Assembly (NCBI GenBank): GCA_934647235.1
Contig: CAKUFG010000025.1
Span: forward strand, 1 to 42,919
Source: an uncultured Clostridia bacterium
GTDB lineage: Bacteria; Bacillota; Clostridia; Christensenellales; Aristaeellaceae
Direction: 5' to 3'
Length of the DNA stretch: 42,919 nt
Shown: positions 15,641 to 23,213 of the stretch, in pieces
How positions within the stretch are numbered: the stretch's first letter is position 1
Layout: each line of letters opens with the position of its first letter
Made by a program: the position numbers and the translations under genes
Notes under the pieces: model-generated
Told to the model about the DNA's origin: nothing
What the model saw: only the letters and a program-made list of their open reading frames with translations
Database searches by the model: none

Positions 15641-16522
15641 ATGCGAAAACGCGCATTTCTGTATCGGCTGCTGACGCTGCTGACGGCGGCGCTGCTGCTG
15701 TGCGCGGCCGGCTCGTCCGTGCTGGCCGAAAAGGTCATCGCCCTGAACGCCGCCGATTACCCCGTGACGGAGGACGGATGGTATTTATCCATGGAGGAGG
15801 TGGCCGTGTACCTGGCCACGTTCGATCATCTGCCCGATAACTTTATCAAAAAGAACGATGCGATGCGCCTGGGCTGGGACAGCCGCAGCGGCAATCTGGA
15901 CCGCATGGCTCCCGGCAGAGCCATCGGCGGCGATCGCTTCGGCAATTACGAGGGCGCGCTGCCCGATCAGAACGGCCGCCGCTGGACCGAGTGCGACGTG
16001 AACTATGACGGCGGCTACCGCGACAGCCAGCGCATTGTGTTTTCAAACGATGGGCTGATGTATTATACCAACGACCATTACAACACCTTTACCCCCATCC
16101 GGGTGAGCTTTGACGCGCCCACCGCCGCGCCGACGACTGCGCCAACGGCTGCGCCGTCTGGGAAGTCTACGGCGGCAGCCAGCCAGAATCCCACCGACCG
16201 CGATGTGGTGGCGGCCTACCTGCACGCATACGGCAGGCTGCCCGAGCTGTACCTGACCAAGACCGCCGCCAAAAAGCTGGGCTGGGTCAGCAGCAAGGAC
16301 AACCTGGGCGAGGTGGCCCCCGGCCGCGCCATCGGCGGCAGCCAGTTTGAAAACCGCGAGGGCCGCCTGCCCGCGCAGAAGGGCCGCACCTACTTTGAGT
16401 GCGATGTGAACGTGGTGGACGGCCATCGCGGCAGCGCGCGGCTGGTATACTCCAACGACGGCCTGATCTATTACACCGAGGACGGCTACCGCACCTTTAC
16501 CTGTCTGTACGGAGGAAAATGA
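15641..16522 (+). CDS. Secreted ribonuclease with two tandem barnase (N1/T1-type) domains
   Basis: The 293-residue protein has a signal peptide (about 1-29, ending SSVLA) and two barnase-like domains (about 48-155 and 185-290) joined by an Ala/Pro/Thr linker. Each shows the barnase landmarks, e.g. LGW, APGRAIGG, ECDVN and YSNDGL-type strands. By alignment to barnase numbering, domain 1 keeps K27 (K71), E73 (E117), R83 (R127), R87 (R131) and H102 (H146) but has Tyr at R59 (Y103). Domain 2 keeps K27 (K207), R59 (R239), E73 (E253), R83 (R263) and R87 (R267) but has Gly at H102 (G282), so it should lack the general acid. It likely cleaves RNA outside the cell or in competitors; the barstar gene overlaps its stop. 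AAGGAGG at 15628-15634 supports the start. Confidence 0.9.
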   Translation: MRKRAFLYRLLTLLTAALLLCAAGSSVLAEKVIALNAADYPVTEDGWYLSMEEVAVYLATFDHLPDNFIKKNDAMRLGWDSRSGNLDRMAPGRAIGGDRFGNYEGALPDQNGRRWTECDVNYDGGYRDSQRIVFSNDGLMYYTNDHYNTFTPIRVSFDAPTAAPTTAPTAAPSGKSTAAASQNPTDRDVVAAYLHAYGRLPELYLTKTAAKKLGWVSSKDNLGEVAPGRAIGGSQFENREGRLPAQKGRTYFECDVNVVDGHRGSARLVYSNDGLIYYTEDGYRTFTCLYGGK

Positions 16523-16524
16523 GC

Positions 16525-16800
16525 ATGGAACAGATTGAGCTGAACCTGGCCGGCTGCGCTACCCGCGAGGAGCTGCACAGCCGCATCCGCGACGCGCTGG
16601 AATTTCCGCCGTATTACGGGATGAACCTGGACGCGCTGTCTGATATGCTGACCACTGAAAGCCGCCCGCTGCGGCTGCTGGTGCGCTACCCGGCCGAGCC
16701 CTGCGAGGCGCTGCGCGGCTATTGGCCGCGCCTTCTGCGGGTGATTGACAACGCCGCGCTGGATAACGAGCGCCTGCAGGTAATTTATCGGGAGGAATAA
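16525..16800 (+). CDS. Barstar-family ribonuclease inhibitor
   Basis: The 91-residue cytoplasmic protein contains the barstar contact segment FPPYYGMNLDALSDML, holding the Tyr-Tyr-Gly, Asn, Asp and second Asp that plug the barnase active site. Length equals Bacillus barstar (about 90). It would protect the producer from the ribonuclease encoded just upstream. GGAGG at 16511-16515 gives good spacing to ATG 16525; an ATG at 16519 overlapping the preceding stop (ATGA) is also possible and would add Met-Ser. The two genes are clearly one operon. Confidence 0.9.
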   Translation: MEQIELNLAGCATREELHSRIRDALEFPPYYGMNLDALSDMLTTESRPLRLLVRYPAEPCEALRGYWPRLLRVIDNAALDNERLQVIYREE

Positions 16801-16835
16801 AACAAAACATCGCTTAACAGGCTGTCAGCCTGACA

Positions 16836-16877
16836 CAAATCGCCCCCGCCGGTTTTCAGGCGGAGGCGATTTGCTTA
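16836..16877. terminator. Bidirectional terminator between barstar and PBP1A
   Basis: AAATCGCCCCCGCC (16838-16851) pairs with GGCGGAGGCGATTT (16859-16872) with one mismatch, then TTGCTTATT on the right and an A-rich side on the left. Confidence 0.7.
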
Positions 16878-19343
16878 TTCCGGGTTTTCAAAGATAGACG
16901 CTTCCTCGCTGCCGTCGCCGCCCAGCCAGCCCAGCAGGCGATCCCACAGCGCCGCGCCCTTGGAGGGAGCGCGGGCCTGGGCAATCTGCACGGACTGCGT
17001 GCCCTCTAGCAGCACGCCGTTCTGCAATAGCTCGTAATTGACCGGGATCACGCGATAGGTATACACCACGCCCAGCTTGGCGGTGGAATCGGCATAGTAC
17101 AGCGTTTTGCCTGCCGTGCCGCTCAGCTCGGTAATGATCAGGCTTTCGCCGTCGCAGTCGCGCTGCACGCGCATCAGGGCGCTTTCGGACGGGGTGATGC
17201 ACAGCACGGGGTTGCCCTTGTCGTTGTGGGTGATATAGAAGGCGCTGGGGCTGGCCGGCGCTTTCCAGGCGGTGGATTGCTTGACCAGCTTGTTGCCGGC
17301 GGCGAACACCTCGGAGTAGCGATAGCTCTTGGGCGTGGTCTGGGTGGCCAGCATGGCCTCGCCCAGCCATTCCACGCTGGCGCGATCCACCGTCTGCCAC
17401 ACGATGTTGGGCGGGGTGTCGAAGGCAGGCTTCTTTTTGCCCGCATAGGCGGATTTGAAAAACGCCGTGGCCAGCGCCGCCGTGTGATCGCCGCCCGATA
17501 CCCACGAAGCTAGCTTGTGCTTGCTGTCCGGATTGTCAAAGCCGATCCAGAACGCGGTGGAGATCTGCGAGTTATAGGCCGCCATCCAGATATCGCGGTT
17601 GCCGCCGCCTTTCATGTTGACTGTGCCCGTCTTGCCCGCCACTGGCGTGCCCGCAGCGGACAGCTTGGCACCCGTACCCTCGGCAGTGACGGATTGCAGC
17701 AGGCTGTTCATCAGGTACGCCGTTTCGCGGCTGACCACGCGGCGGCCCTCGGCCGTGTGGGCGTAGATCACGTTGCCCTGCGCGTCCTCCACCCGGCGGA
17801 TGAAGAACGGCTCGTAGTAGGTGCCGCCGTTGCCGAAGGCCGCGTAGGCGGCCGCTAACTGCACGGGGGATACGCCGTAGGTCATCGAGCCCAGCGCCAG
17901 GGACAGGCCCCAGTCTGCATCGGACAGCGGAATGCCCACCTTCTGCAGATAATCGCGGCCCGCCGCCACGCCGATGCGGTCCAGGAGCGATACGCAGGCC
18001 ACGTTCATGCTCCACTTGAGGGCCTGGCGCACGGTGACGAAGCCGTGATAGTTGTTGCCGCTGTTGCGCGGGGTGTAGTTGCCGGCGAAGGTGGTGGGGT
18101 TGTCGTTCAGCACCGTGGCTGTGGTGCAGCCGTAGCTTTCGATGGCGGGGGCGTACACGGCCAGGGGCTTGATGGCCGAGCCCGGCTGGCGCTGCAGCTG
18201 CGTGGCGCGGTTCAGCCCGCGCTGCACGGTGTATTCGCGCCCGCCCACGATACACAGCACCGCGCCGCTTTCGTTGTCGATGCAGGCCATGGCGCTCTGG
18301 GGCTTTTCGCCGTCCGAGGCCGCGTCCGGAAAAGACTTGCCCGCGGCATACTGCGCATCGGCAATCTGCTGATACTCCTGATCCAGCATGGTGTAGATGC
18401 GGTAGCCGCTGCCCAGCAGCGCGTCGCCCGATACGCCCAGCACGCTGCCTGCTTCGTCCAGCACTGCGTCCAGATACCAGCCGTAGCGGTTTTCGGTGGT
18501 TTTTTGCGGGATGACGGCGATCTCCTCCGCCGCAGCCAGGGCATATTCCTCCTGAGACAGCAGGTTATTATCCCGCATGGTAGCCAGAATATAATTGCGG
18601 CGCTTGGCGTTGCTTTCAGGGTTCTGCTGGGGAGAATAGGCGGACGGCGCTTTGATGATGGCTGCCAGCGTGGCTGCCTGCGCCGCTGTCAGTTCGGCCG
18701 CGCTGCAATCAAAATACGCCTGCGCGGCGGCCTCCACGCCATACGCGCCGCGGCCGAAATAAACGTAATTCAGGTACATCTGCAGAATTTCATCCTTGCT
18801 GTACATGGCCTCCAATTGCAGCGCCAGGTAGATTTCCTCCAGCTTGCGGGCGATGGTTTTTTCGGAGGATAGATGCGACAGCTTGACCAGCTGCTGCGTG
18901 ATGGTGCTGGCGCCCTCGCTGAAGCCGCGCGAGCGCAGATTGGCCATGACCGCGCCGAAAATGCGCACCACGTCGAAGCCCGGATGGCGATAAAACCGCA
19001 GATCCTCGGCGGCGATAAAGGCGTTTTTCACATGGTCGGGCAAGCTGGATAAGGCGATGAGCGTGCGATCCTCGCTGCCCTTGAGGGCGCTGATCAGTTC
19101 GCCGTACCGATCGTATATTGCGCCGGTCTGCTGCACGGCGGTGATCTTCTGGATATCCAGCCGCTGCCAGGAGGGCACGTCAAACAGAAAATACCCGGCG
19201 ACCAGCGCGGCGGCGATTGTCCCCAGGGCGATCAGCAGCACATTGCGCAGGATGTGGCGCTTGGGGCGGCCCTCCAGCTGCTTCAGCTCCCGTTCATCCT
19301 CCTGATCCATGCGTTTTTCCATCTTTTTCAGCTCGCGGCGCAC
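16875..19343 (-). CDS. Class A penicillin-binding protein (PBP1A-type)
   Basis: The 822-residue bifunctional cell-wall synthase has a short basic cytoplasmic tail, one membrane span (HILRNVLLIALGTIAAALVA), a GT51 glycosyltransferase domain (FIAAEDLRFYRHPGFD with catalytic Glu, then GASTITQQLVK and RKLEEIYLALQLE), and a transpeptidase domain with SxxK (GSAIKPLAVY), SxN (KWSMNVACVS) and KTG (VAGKTGTVN). A C-terminal Ig/Fn3-like tail follows. It polymerises lipid II and cross-links peptides outside the membrane. The GTG at 19343 is chosen because AAGGGAGGG lies just before it; the longer frame to 19427 has no such site. Confidence 0.95.
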   Translation of the reverse strand: MRRELKKMEKRMDQEDERELKQLEGRPKRHILRNVLLIALGTIAAALVAGYFLFDVPSWQRLDIQKITAVQQTGAIYDRYGELISALKGSEDRTLIALSSLPDHVKNAFIAAEDLRFYRHPGFDVVRIFGAVMANLRSRGFSEGASTITQQLVKLSHLSSEKTIARKLEEIYLALQLEAMYSKDEILQMYLNYVYFGRGAYGVEAAAQAYFDCSAAELTAAQAATLAAIIKAPSAYSPQQNPESNAKRRNYILATMRDNNLLSQEEYALAAAEEIAVIPQKTTENRYGWYLDAVLDEAGSVLGVSGDALLGSGYRIYTMLDQEYQQIADAQYAAGKSFPDAASDGEKPQSAMACIDNESGAVLCIVGGREYTVQRGLNRATQLQRQPGSAIKPLAVYAPAIESYGCTTATVLNDNPTTFAGNYTPRNSGNNYHGFVTVRQALKWSMNVACVSLLDRIGVAAGRDYLQKVGIPLSDADWGLSLALGSMTYGVSPVQLAAAYAAFGNGGTYYEPFFIRRVEDAQGNVIYAHTAEGRRVVSRETAYLMNSLLQSVTAEGTGAKLSAAGTPVAGKTGTVNMKGGGNRDIWMAAYNSQISTAFWIGFDNPDSKHKLASWVSGGDHTAALATAFFKSAYAGKKKPAFDTPPNIVWQTVDRASVEWLGEAMLATQTTPKSYRYSEVFAAGNKLVKQSTAWKAPASPSAFYITHNDKGNPVLCITPSESALMRVQRDCDGESLIITELSGTAGKTLYYADSTAKLGVVYTYRVIPVNYELLQNGVLLEGTQSVQIAQARAPSKGAALWDRLLGWLGGDGSEEASIFENPE

Positions 19344-19554
19344 GGCGTATCCCTCCCTTGATCGCATGCGCGCTGCACGCGCACGCAGTGCTATTTTTGC
19401 CTGAAATTGCGCGCACAACCGGCCCAAATAACGGAAAACAGGGAAAAACGGGGCTGTTTTGCTTTTTGTAATGAAAGCTTCATCAAAACGCCGTTGCCTT
19501 TTGGACGGACAAATGCTAAACTGATATGAACGATAATATGGAAGGATGCCGGAT

Positions 19555-20073
19555 ATGAAAAAGCGCCTTGCAGTTCTGCTGATTCTTCTTTTGTGCCTGC
19601 CTGTGCTGGCGCAGGCCTATACGGGCAGCTACGGCGGCAGCACGCTGTTCACCTTCAGCTATGACAGCGGGCGTTTCCGCATGGATCAGGACAGCTATCT
19701 GGGCGGAAACCGCAGCAATCAGGTCTGGTTCTTTATGCTGTACGACAGCGACTATACCATCGACTGCGGCATGCTTGTAAACGATTCCACCCAGTCCATG
19801 GGCAGCGGCGATACCTCCGCGCTGTCGCTGTACCTGGCCGGTTACTATGCGCGCTACGGCGCATCCAGCCTGGGCACCTGCACAATCAACGGCCAGGGCT
19901 ACGCGCTGTTTTCGCTGTCCGGCGTAAGCACGGGCGGCAGCTACCTGGCCGCCACGCTCATCAACGGCTGCGTCGTCACATTTGAAATTTACAGTCCCTC
20001 CGCGGGCGCTGTGGATGCAGGCGCGCTGAGCACGCTCAAGACCGTGCTGGCGGGGTGCAGCCCGGCAAACTGA
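19555..20073 (+). CDS. Small secreted protein of unknown function
   Basis: The 172-residue protein begins MKKRLAVLLILLLCLPVLAQ with AYTG, a signal peptide. The mature part is rich in Gly, Ser and Tyr (YTGSYGGSTLFTFSYDSGRF) and looks beta-rich; I recognise no family. It may be a small cell-surface or exported beta-protein. The start is 19555 (GGAAGG at 19539-19544); an in-frame ATG at 19546 is too close to that site. Confidence 0.6.
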   Translation: MKKRLAVLLILLLCLPVLAQAYTGSYGGSTLFTFSYDSGRFRMDQDSYLGGNRSNQVWFFMLYDSDYTIDCGMLVNDSTQSMGSGDTSALSLYLAGYYARYGASSLGTCTINGQGYALFSLSGVSTGGSYLAATLINGCVVTFEIYSPSAGAVDAGALSTLKTVLAGCSPAN

Positions 20074-20086
20074 ACAAAACTGCCTC

Positions 20087-20110
20087 GGCCGCTGAAAAGC
20101 GGCCCTTTTT
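20087..20110 (+). terminator. Rho-independent terminator
   Basis: GGCCGCT (20087-20093) pairs with AGCGGCC (20098-20104) around GAAA, followed by CTTTTTG. Confidence 0.85.
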
Positions 20111-20156
20111 GTTTGCAAAAGCACATCTAACGTATTATAAATCAAATGTGTTAAAA

Positions 20157-20218
20157 ATAGTTCGGATAATATGCCGAATATTTTTGCTATTGACATTTAT
20201 AATATTCGGATTTATAAT
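20157..20218 (+). promoter_or_regulatory. Consensus promoter with PurBox-like operator sites
   Basis: TTGACA (20190-20195), 17 bases, TATAAT (20213-20218) is a perfect sigma-A promoter. CCGAATATT at 20174-20182 and its inverse AATATTCGG at 20201-20209 flank the -35 with an 18-base gap. A further site, ATAGTTCGGATAA at 20157-20169, reads on the minus strand as a near-match to the Bacillus PurBox AWWWCCGAACWWT with an intact CCGAAC core. The inverted pair also fits the PurBox pattern apart from C-to-T at one place. The gene downstream is purine-nucleoside related, supporting PurR-type control. Confidence 0.6.
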
Positions 20219-20301
20219 AGCCTCGTTGAGACGGAGTGGCCAGCCGCCTCATCTGCTTTTTCCGGAACCTTTCATACCACAGACGACGAGAGGAGATTTT
20301 T

Positions 20302-21324
20302 ATGAAAAAGACGCTTGCGCTGCTCCTGACGGTTCTTCTGCTGATGTGCTCCGTGCTTCCCGCTTTTGCCCAGTCCGCTGAGAAGGTTAAGATCAAGGTG
20401 CTGATCCTGCCCAAGTTTGAGGTGGGCGAGCTGACCGGCGATTTTCCCGGCGAGGGTCAGTATTACTATGAAGCTTACTGCCAGGGCGGCGACGAATATG
20501 AAATCAAGGGCGGCTTCGCCGATAACAAGCTGTATGTCAAGGACGGCGTGGCCCTGTATGTAACCGGCATGGGCAAGGTTAACACCGCCCTTAGCCTGAA
20601 CGCCATCCTGCTGGACGAGCGCTTTGATTTTTCTGACGCTTATATCCTCAGCACCGGCTGCGCCGGCTCCGCCTATGAATATGGCGTAATGGGCGATGTG
20701 TTTGTCATCACCGCCGCCATCGATTATGATCTGGGCCACCATGCCGATGTGCGCGAGCTGCCCGAGGGCAGCGTGACCACCTGGTTCCATGACGGCGGCT
20801 ACGACAGCTCCTCCTGCAAAATCCTCAATCAGGAGCTGATGGAAAAGGTATACAGCCTGGTCAAGGATGTGAAGGTGGAAACCACCGACCGCACCCGCGC
20901 CTTCATGGCCGCCGCCTTTGATAACGCCGAGTGGGCCACCCGTGATCCGCAGGTGCTGCGCGGCACCACCGTCAGCGGCGATAACTACTGGAAGGGCGCT
21001 TACGACCATGCCAACGCCATGCTGATGACCGAAACCTACCAGTGCCCCGATCCCTTTGCCCTGACTGAGATGGAGGACGTGGCCCTGGCCGTGGCGGCAG
21101 AGCGCCTGGGCATGCTGGATCGCTACATCATCATCCGCGATTCCGTCAATATGGACGTATTCATGAACGGCGCTTCCCCCGTCAGCCTGTGGGATCCCAA
21201 TTTTGACGAATCCCTGGCCTCTGAGGAAAGCGTAGAGGCCGCCGACATCTTTGCCACCGCGATGGAAAACAACTTCAAGGTAGGCAAGGTAGTTGTGGAT
21301 GCGATCCTGAACGGCTCGCTGTAA
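20302..21324 (+). CDS. Purine nucleoside permease (NUP) family protein, exported
   Basis: The 340-residue protein starts MKKTLALLLTVLLLMCSVLP with AFAQ, a signal peptide. The mature part (KVKIKVLILPKFEVGELTGD, GQYYYEAYCQGGDEYEIKGG, YVTGMGKVNTALSLNAIL, LSTGCAGSAYEYGVMGDVFV, NYWKGAYDHANAMLM, TEMEDVALAVAAERLG) matches the NUP family (PF06516), related in fold to nucleoside phosphorylases. TEMED with the conserved acidic residues resembles the ribose/base binding loop. It may bind or cleave nucleosides at the surface; transport has only been shown for fungal members. The start at 20302 is supported by GAGAGGAG at 20288-20295. A consensus promoter and PurBox-like sites precede it. Confidence 0.85.
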   Translation: MKKTLALLLTVLLLMCSVLPAFAQSAEKVKIKVLILPKFEVGELTGDFPGEGQYYYEAYCQGGDEYEIKGGFADNKLYVKDGVALYVTGMGKVNTALSLNAILLDERFDFSDAYILSTGCAGSAYEYGVMGDVFVITAAIDYDLGHHADVRELPEGSVTTWFHDGGYDSSSCKILNQELMEKVYSLVKDVKVETTDRTRAFMAAAFDNAEWATRDPQVLRGTTVSGDNYWKGAYDHANAMLMTETYQCPDPFALTEMEDVALAVAAERLGMLDRYIIIRDSVNMDVFMNGASPVSLWDPNFDESLASEESVEAADIFATAMENNFKVGKVVVDAILNGSL

Positions 21325-21336
21325 GGAAAACACAAT

Positions 21337-21371
21337 AAAAAGGCCGTCCGAAAGCTCGGACGGCCCTTTTG
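21337..21371. terminator. Bidirectional terminator
   Basis: AAAAGGCCGTCCGA (about 21338-21351) pairs with TCGGACGGCC (21356-21365) followed by CTTTT; it serves both the NUP gene and the convergent secreted protein gene. Confidence 0.85.
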
Positions 21372-21374
21372 CTT

Positions 21375-22373
21375 TTACACTGCCTGGCCGGTTGCTGCGT
21401 CCAGCAGCACATGGGTCATGATTTCAAAGCCGTCGTGATAGCGCGCCAGCACGCGCACGGCCCATACGGGGCGCAGGGTGAAGCCCTGCCTGGCGGCGGA
21501 GGACGTGTTTTTGCTGGTCAGGGTATACTCCAGGGCAATTTCGTATACAGTCACGCTGGCCAGTCCTTCGCCCGGCCACGCCGCATAGCGCTGCTGAAGC
21601 AGCGGGATAACATCCGCAGCGGCAATGGGCGCGGCCGCGGGCGTATTCGGGCTCATCGCCGCCGCGTCCAGCAGCGGGCCGTCCAGGGCAATCAGCCGAC
21701 CCTGAGGATCCACCGTGACGCGCAGGCTGCTGAACCAAACCTCGCGGGTATTGCCGGGGTCGCTGCCCGTTTCAGCGCCCGCGTACAGGCGCAGGCCGTT
21801 CACATACACGGGATACCAGGCGTCCGCCGCGCCGCTTGGCAGGATACGCACCCGCACCGCGTCGCCCAATTGCAGCCCGCAGACGCGCACCGCCAGCCCA
21901 GCCTGCGCGGCCGCCGGATCCTGCGCAAAATCATACAGCCCGGCCGCGTACAGATTCACCCCGTCCGTGCCGTATTGCTCCGGCGGACACAGCACCAGCT
22001 GCACCGAGCCAAGCGCGCCGACGGCGGCGTATGGATACCCGCCGCGCGCGGAAAAGGCGTATTCGGGAAAGCCTGCGGTGGGATTGCGCCAGCTGCCCTG
22101 CGCGGTATCCAGGCCAAGCGCCGCCCAATCGATGGCCTCGCCCAGCGCAATCAGCCGCGCCCGGCTCAGCCTTGGCGCACGGTAGCTTTGCACCGTCGCG
22201 CCCGCGGGCAGGATCATCGCCCGCGCGTCCACCGATAGCCGCACGCCGCCGCAGTCGTACTCACCCGTGAGCTGCTGCCAATTCTCCCGCACCCAAACGT
22301 CTTCCGCCCACGCCGCGCCTGCGGCCAGCAGGCAGATCAGCGCCAGCGCCCAGGCCGCCATGCGATTGCGCAT
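21375..22373 (-). CDS. Secreted protein of unknown function
   Basis: The 332-residue protein begins MRNRMAAWALALICLLAAGA and AWAED, a signal peptide with AxA cleavage. The mature part is Ala/Gly-rich, beta-like, and contains VWFSSLRVTVDPQGRLIALD, LLQQRYAAWPGEG and a C-terminal PVWAVRVLARYHDG. The spacing of these motifs recalls surface proteins annotated DUF6034 in gut Clostridia, but this is not secure. The start at 22373 is chosen because AAAGGGGGTGGCAGGT precedes it and the signal peptide begins there, rather than at the far upstream ATG at 22469. No operon partner. Confidence 0.6.
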   Translation of the reverse strand: MRNRMAAWALALICLLAAGAAWAEDVWVRENWQQLTGEYDCGGVRLSVDARAMILPAGATVQSYRAPRLSRARLIALGEAIDWAALGLDTAQGSWRNPTAGFPEYAFSARGGYPYAAVGALGSVQLVLCPPEQYGTDGVNLYAAGLYDFAQDPAAAQAGLAVRVCGLQLGDAVRVRILPSGAADAWYPVYVNGLRLYAGAETGSDPGNTREVWFSSLRVTVDPQGRLIALDGPLLDAAAMSPNTPAAAPIAAADVIPLLQQRYAAWPGEGLASVTVYEIALEYTLTSKNTSSAARQGFTLRPVWAVRVLARYHDGFEIMTHVLLDAATGQAV

Positions 22374-22564
22374 ACCTGCCACCCCCTTTATCCATAGACG
22401 CGCAGAAGGACGAAAAAGATGCATCTGCGCGCAATCAAAACCACCGGCTAAGCCGGTGGTATGCACCATGCCTTCAAGGCAATGATACCTGCCGCGCCTA
22501 AAGGCGCATTGAACAGTCCAGCAACTGCAGTACTTTCTCGGGCCGCCGCTAAAGCGGCCTTTTC

Positions 22565-23038
22565 TTATGCCTCGGGGTTCTTGCTTCCCGTAAACGGGTC
22601 TATGTACTCCTTGAATGACAGCTGGTCCGCCATGATATCCTCGTCCAGCTGATGCCGGATGTATTCTGCAGTTTTCTCTTTGTTACGTCCCACCGTGTCC
22701 ACATAGTATCCCCGGCACCAGAAATGTCGATTCCCATACTTGTACTTCAAGTTCGCATGTCTGTCGAATATCATCAATGAACTTTTTCCCTTTAGATATC
22801 CCACAAACTGCGATACGCTGATATTTGGCGGTATGCTCACTAACATATGGATATGATCCGGGCATGCTTCTGCCTCGATGATTTCCACTTTCTTCATCTC
22901 ACATAGCTGCCTGATTATCCTTCCTATATCTGCCTTGATTTGCCGATACACCACCTGCCGCCGATACTTTGGCGCAAATACGATATGGTATTTGCAATTC
23001 CACTTCGTGTGTGATAAACTACCATTGTCATTTGCCAT
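22565..23038 (-). CDS. tnpA: IS200-type Y1 (HUH) transposase TnpA
   Basis: The 157-residue enzyme begins MANDNGSLSHTKWNCKYHIV, then FAPKYRRQVV, the HUH metal site PDHIHMLVSIPP near residue 66 and the catalytic Tyr region GYYVDTVGRNKEKT near residue 127. These are all expected for IS200/IS605 TnpA, which cuts single-stranded DNA at the end hairpins by a 5'-phosphotyrosine. The length is normal, so it may be active. The start at 23038 follows GGAGGCGAGCCATTT. Translation may be limited by the hairpin at 23047-23104. Confidence 0.92.
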   Translation of the reverse strand: MANDNGSLSHTKWNCKYHIVFAPKYRRQVVYRQIKADIGRIIRQLCEMKKVEIIEAEACPDHIHMLVSIPPNISVSQFVGYLKGKSSLMIFDRHANLKYKYGNRHFWCRGYYVDTVGRNKEKTAEYIRHQLDEDIMADQLSFKEYIDPFTGSKNPEA

Positions 23039-23046
23039 AAATGGCT

Positions 23047-23104
23047 CGCCTCCTTTGCTTTTGCTGCGGTTGCCAGACCTGCTTCCATTATAGCAAAGGA
23101 GGCG
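23047..23104 (-). promoter_or_regulatory. tnpA promoter -10 and read-through-specific RBS hairpin
   Basis: CGCCTCCTTTGC (23047-23058) and GCAAAGGAGGCG (23093-23104) are perfect 12-base inverted arms; the near arm holds the tnpA ribosome site. On the minus strand a TATAAT (23092-23087) directly abuts the far arm, so tnpA's own transcript should start near 23080, after the far arm. Only read-through RNA from outside would contain both arms and hide the ribosome site. The TSS is inferred. Confidence 0.55.
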
Positions 23105-23174
23105 CTTCCTGTATCTTAAGCTTTTCCCTCTCACCAGCTCTGCTGGTGGTTTTCTTTTTTCGCTGAAGCAACAA

Positions 23175-23213
23175 GAAAAGCACCAGCCTTTGTATCAAAG
23201 GCTGGTGTTCTTT
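23175..23213. terminator. Terminator-like hairpin next to the IS element
   Basis: CACCAGCCTTTG (23181-23192) pairs with CAAAGGCTGGTG (23196-23207) around TAT, flanked by AAGAAAAG and TTCTTT, so it could terminate in both directions. It overlaps the first codons of the recombinase remnant frame. Confidence 0.65.

Larger units (their letters stand above)
22430..23160 (-). mobile_element. IS200/IS605-family insertion sequence (tnpA only)
   Basis: The element holds one Y1 transposase gene. The 3' side has a hairpin with 10-base arms ACCACCGGCT/AGCCGGTGGT (22440-22460) and two further hairpins (GCGCC-TAAA-GGCGC at 22494-22507; GGCCGC..GCGGCC at 22541-22559). The 5' side has a hairpin CACCAGC-TCT-GCTGGTG (23132-23148). 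Subterminal hairpins instead of inverted terminal repeats are the family hallmark. No tnpB is present. Exact cleavage sites cannot be read; ends are approximate. It separates the core chromosome from the recombinase remnant. Confidence 0.75.

Noticed and set aside
22565..23038. IS605 with tnpB/RNA-guided nuclease
   Set aside because: No TnpB frame or reRNA-like region is found; the element is IS200-type with tnpA only.
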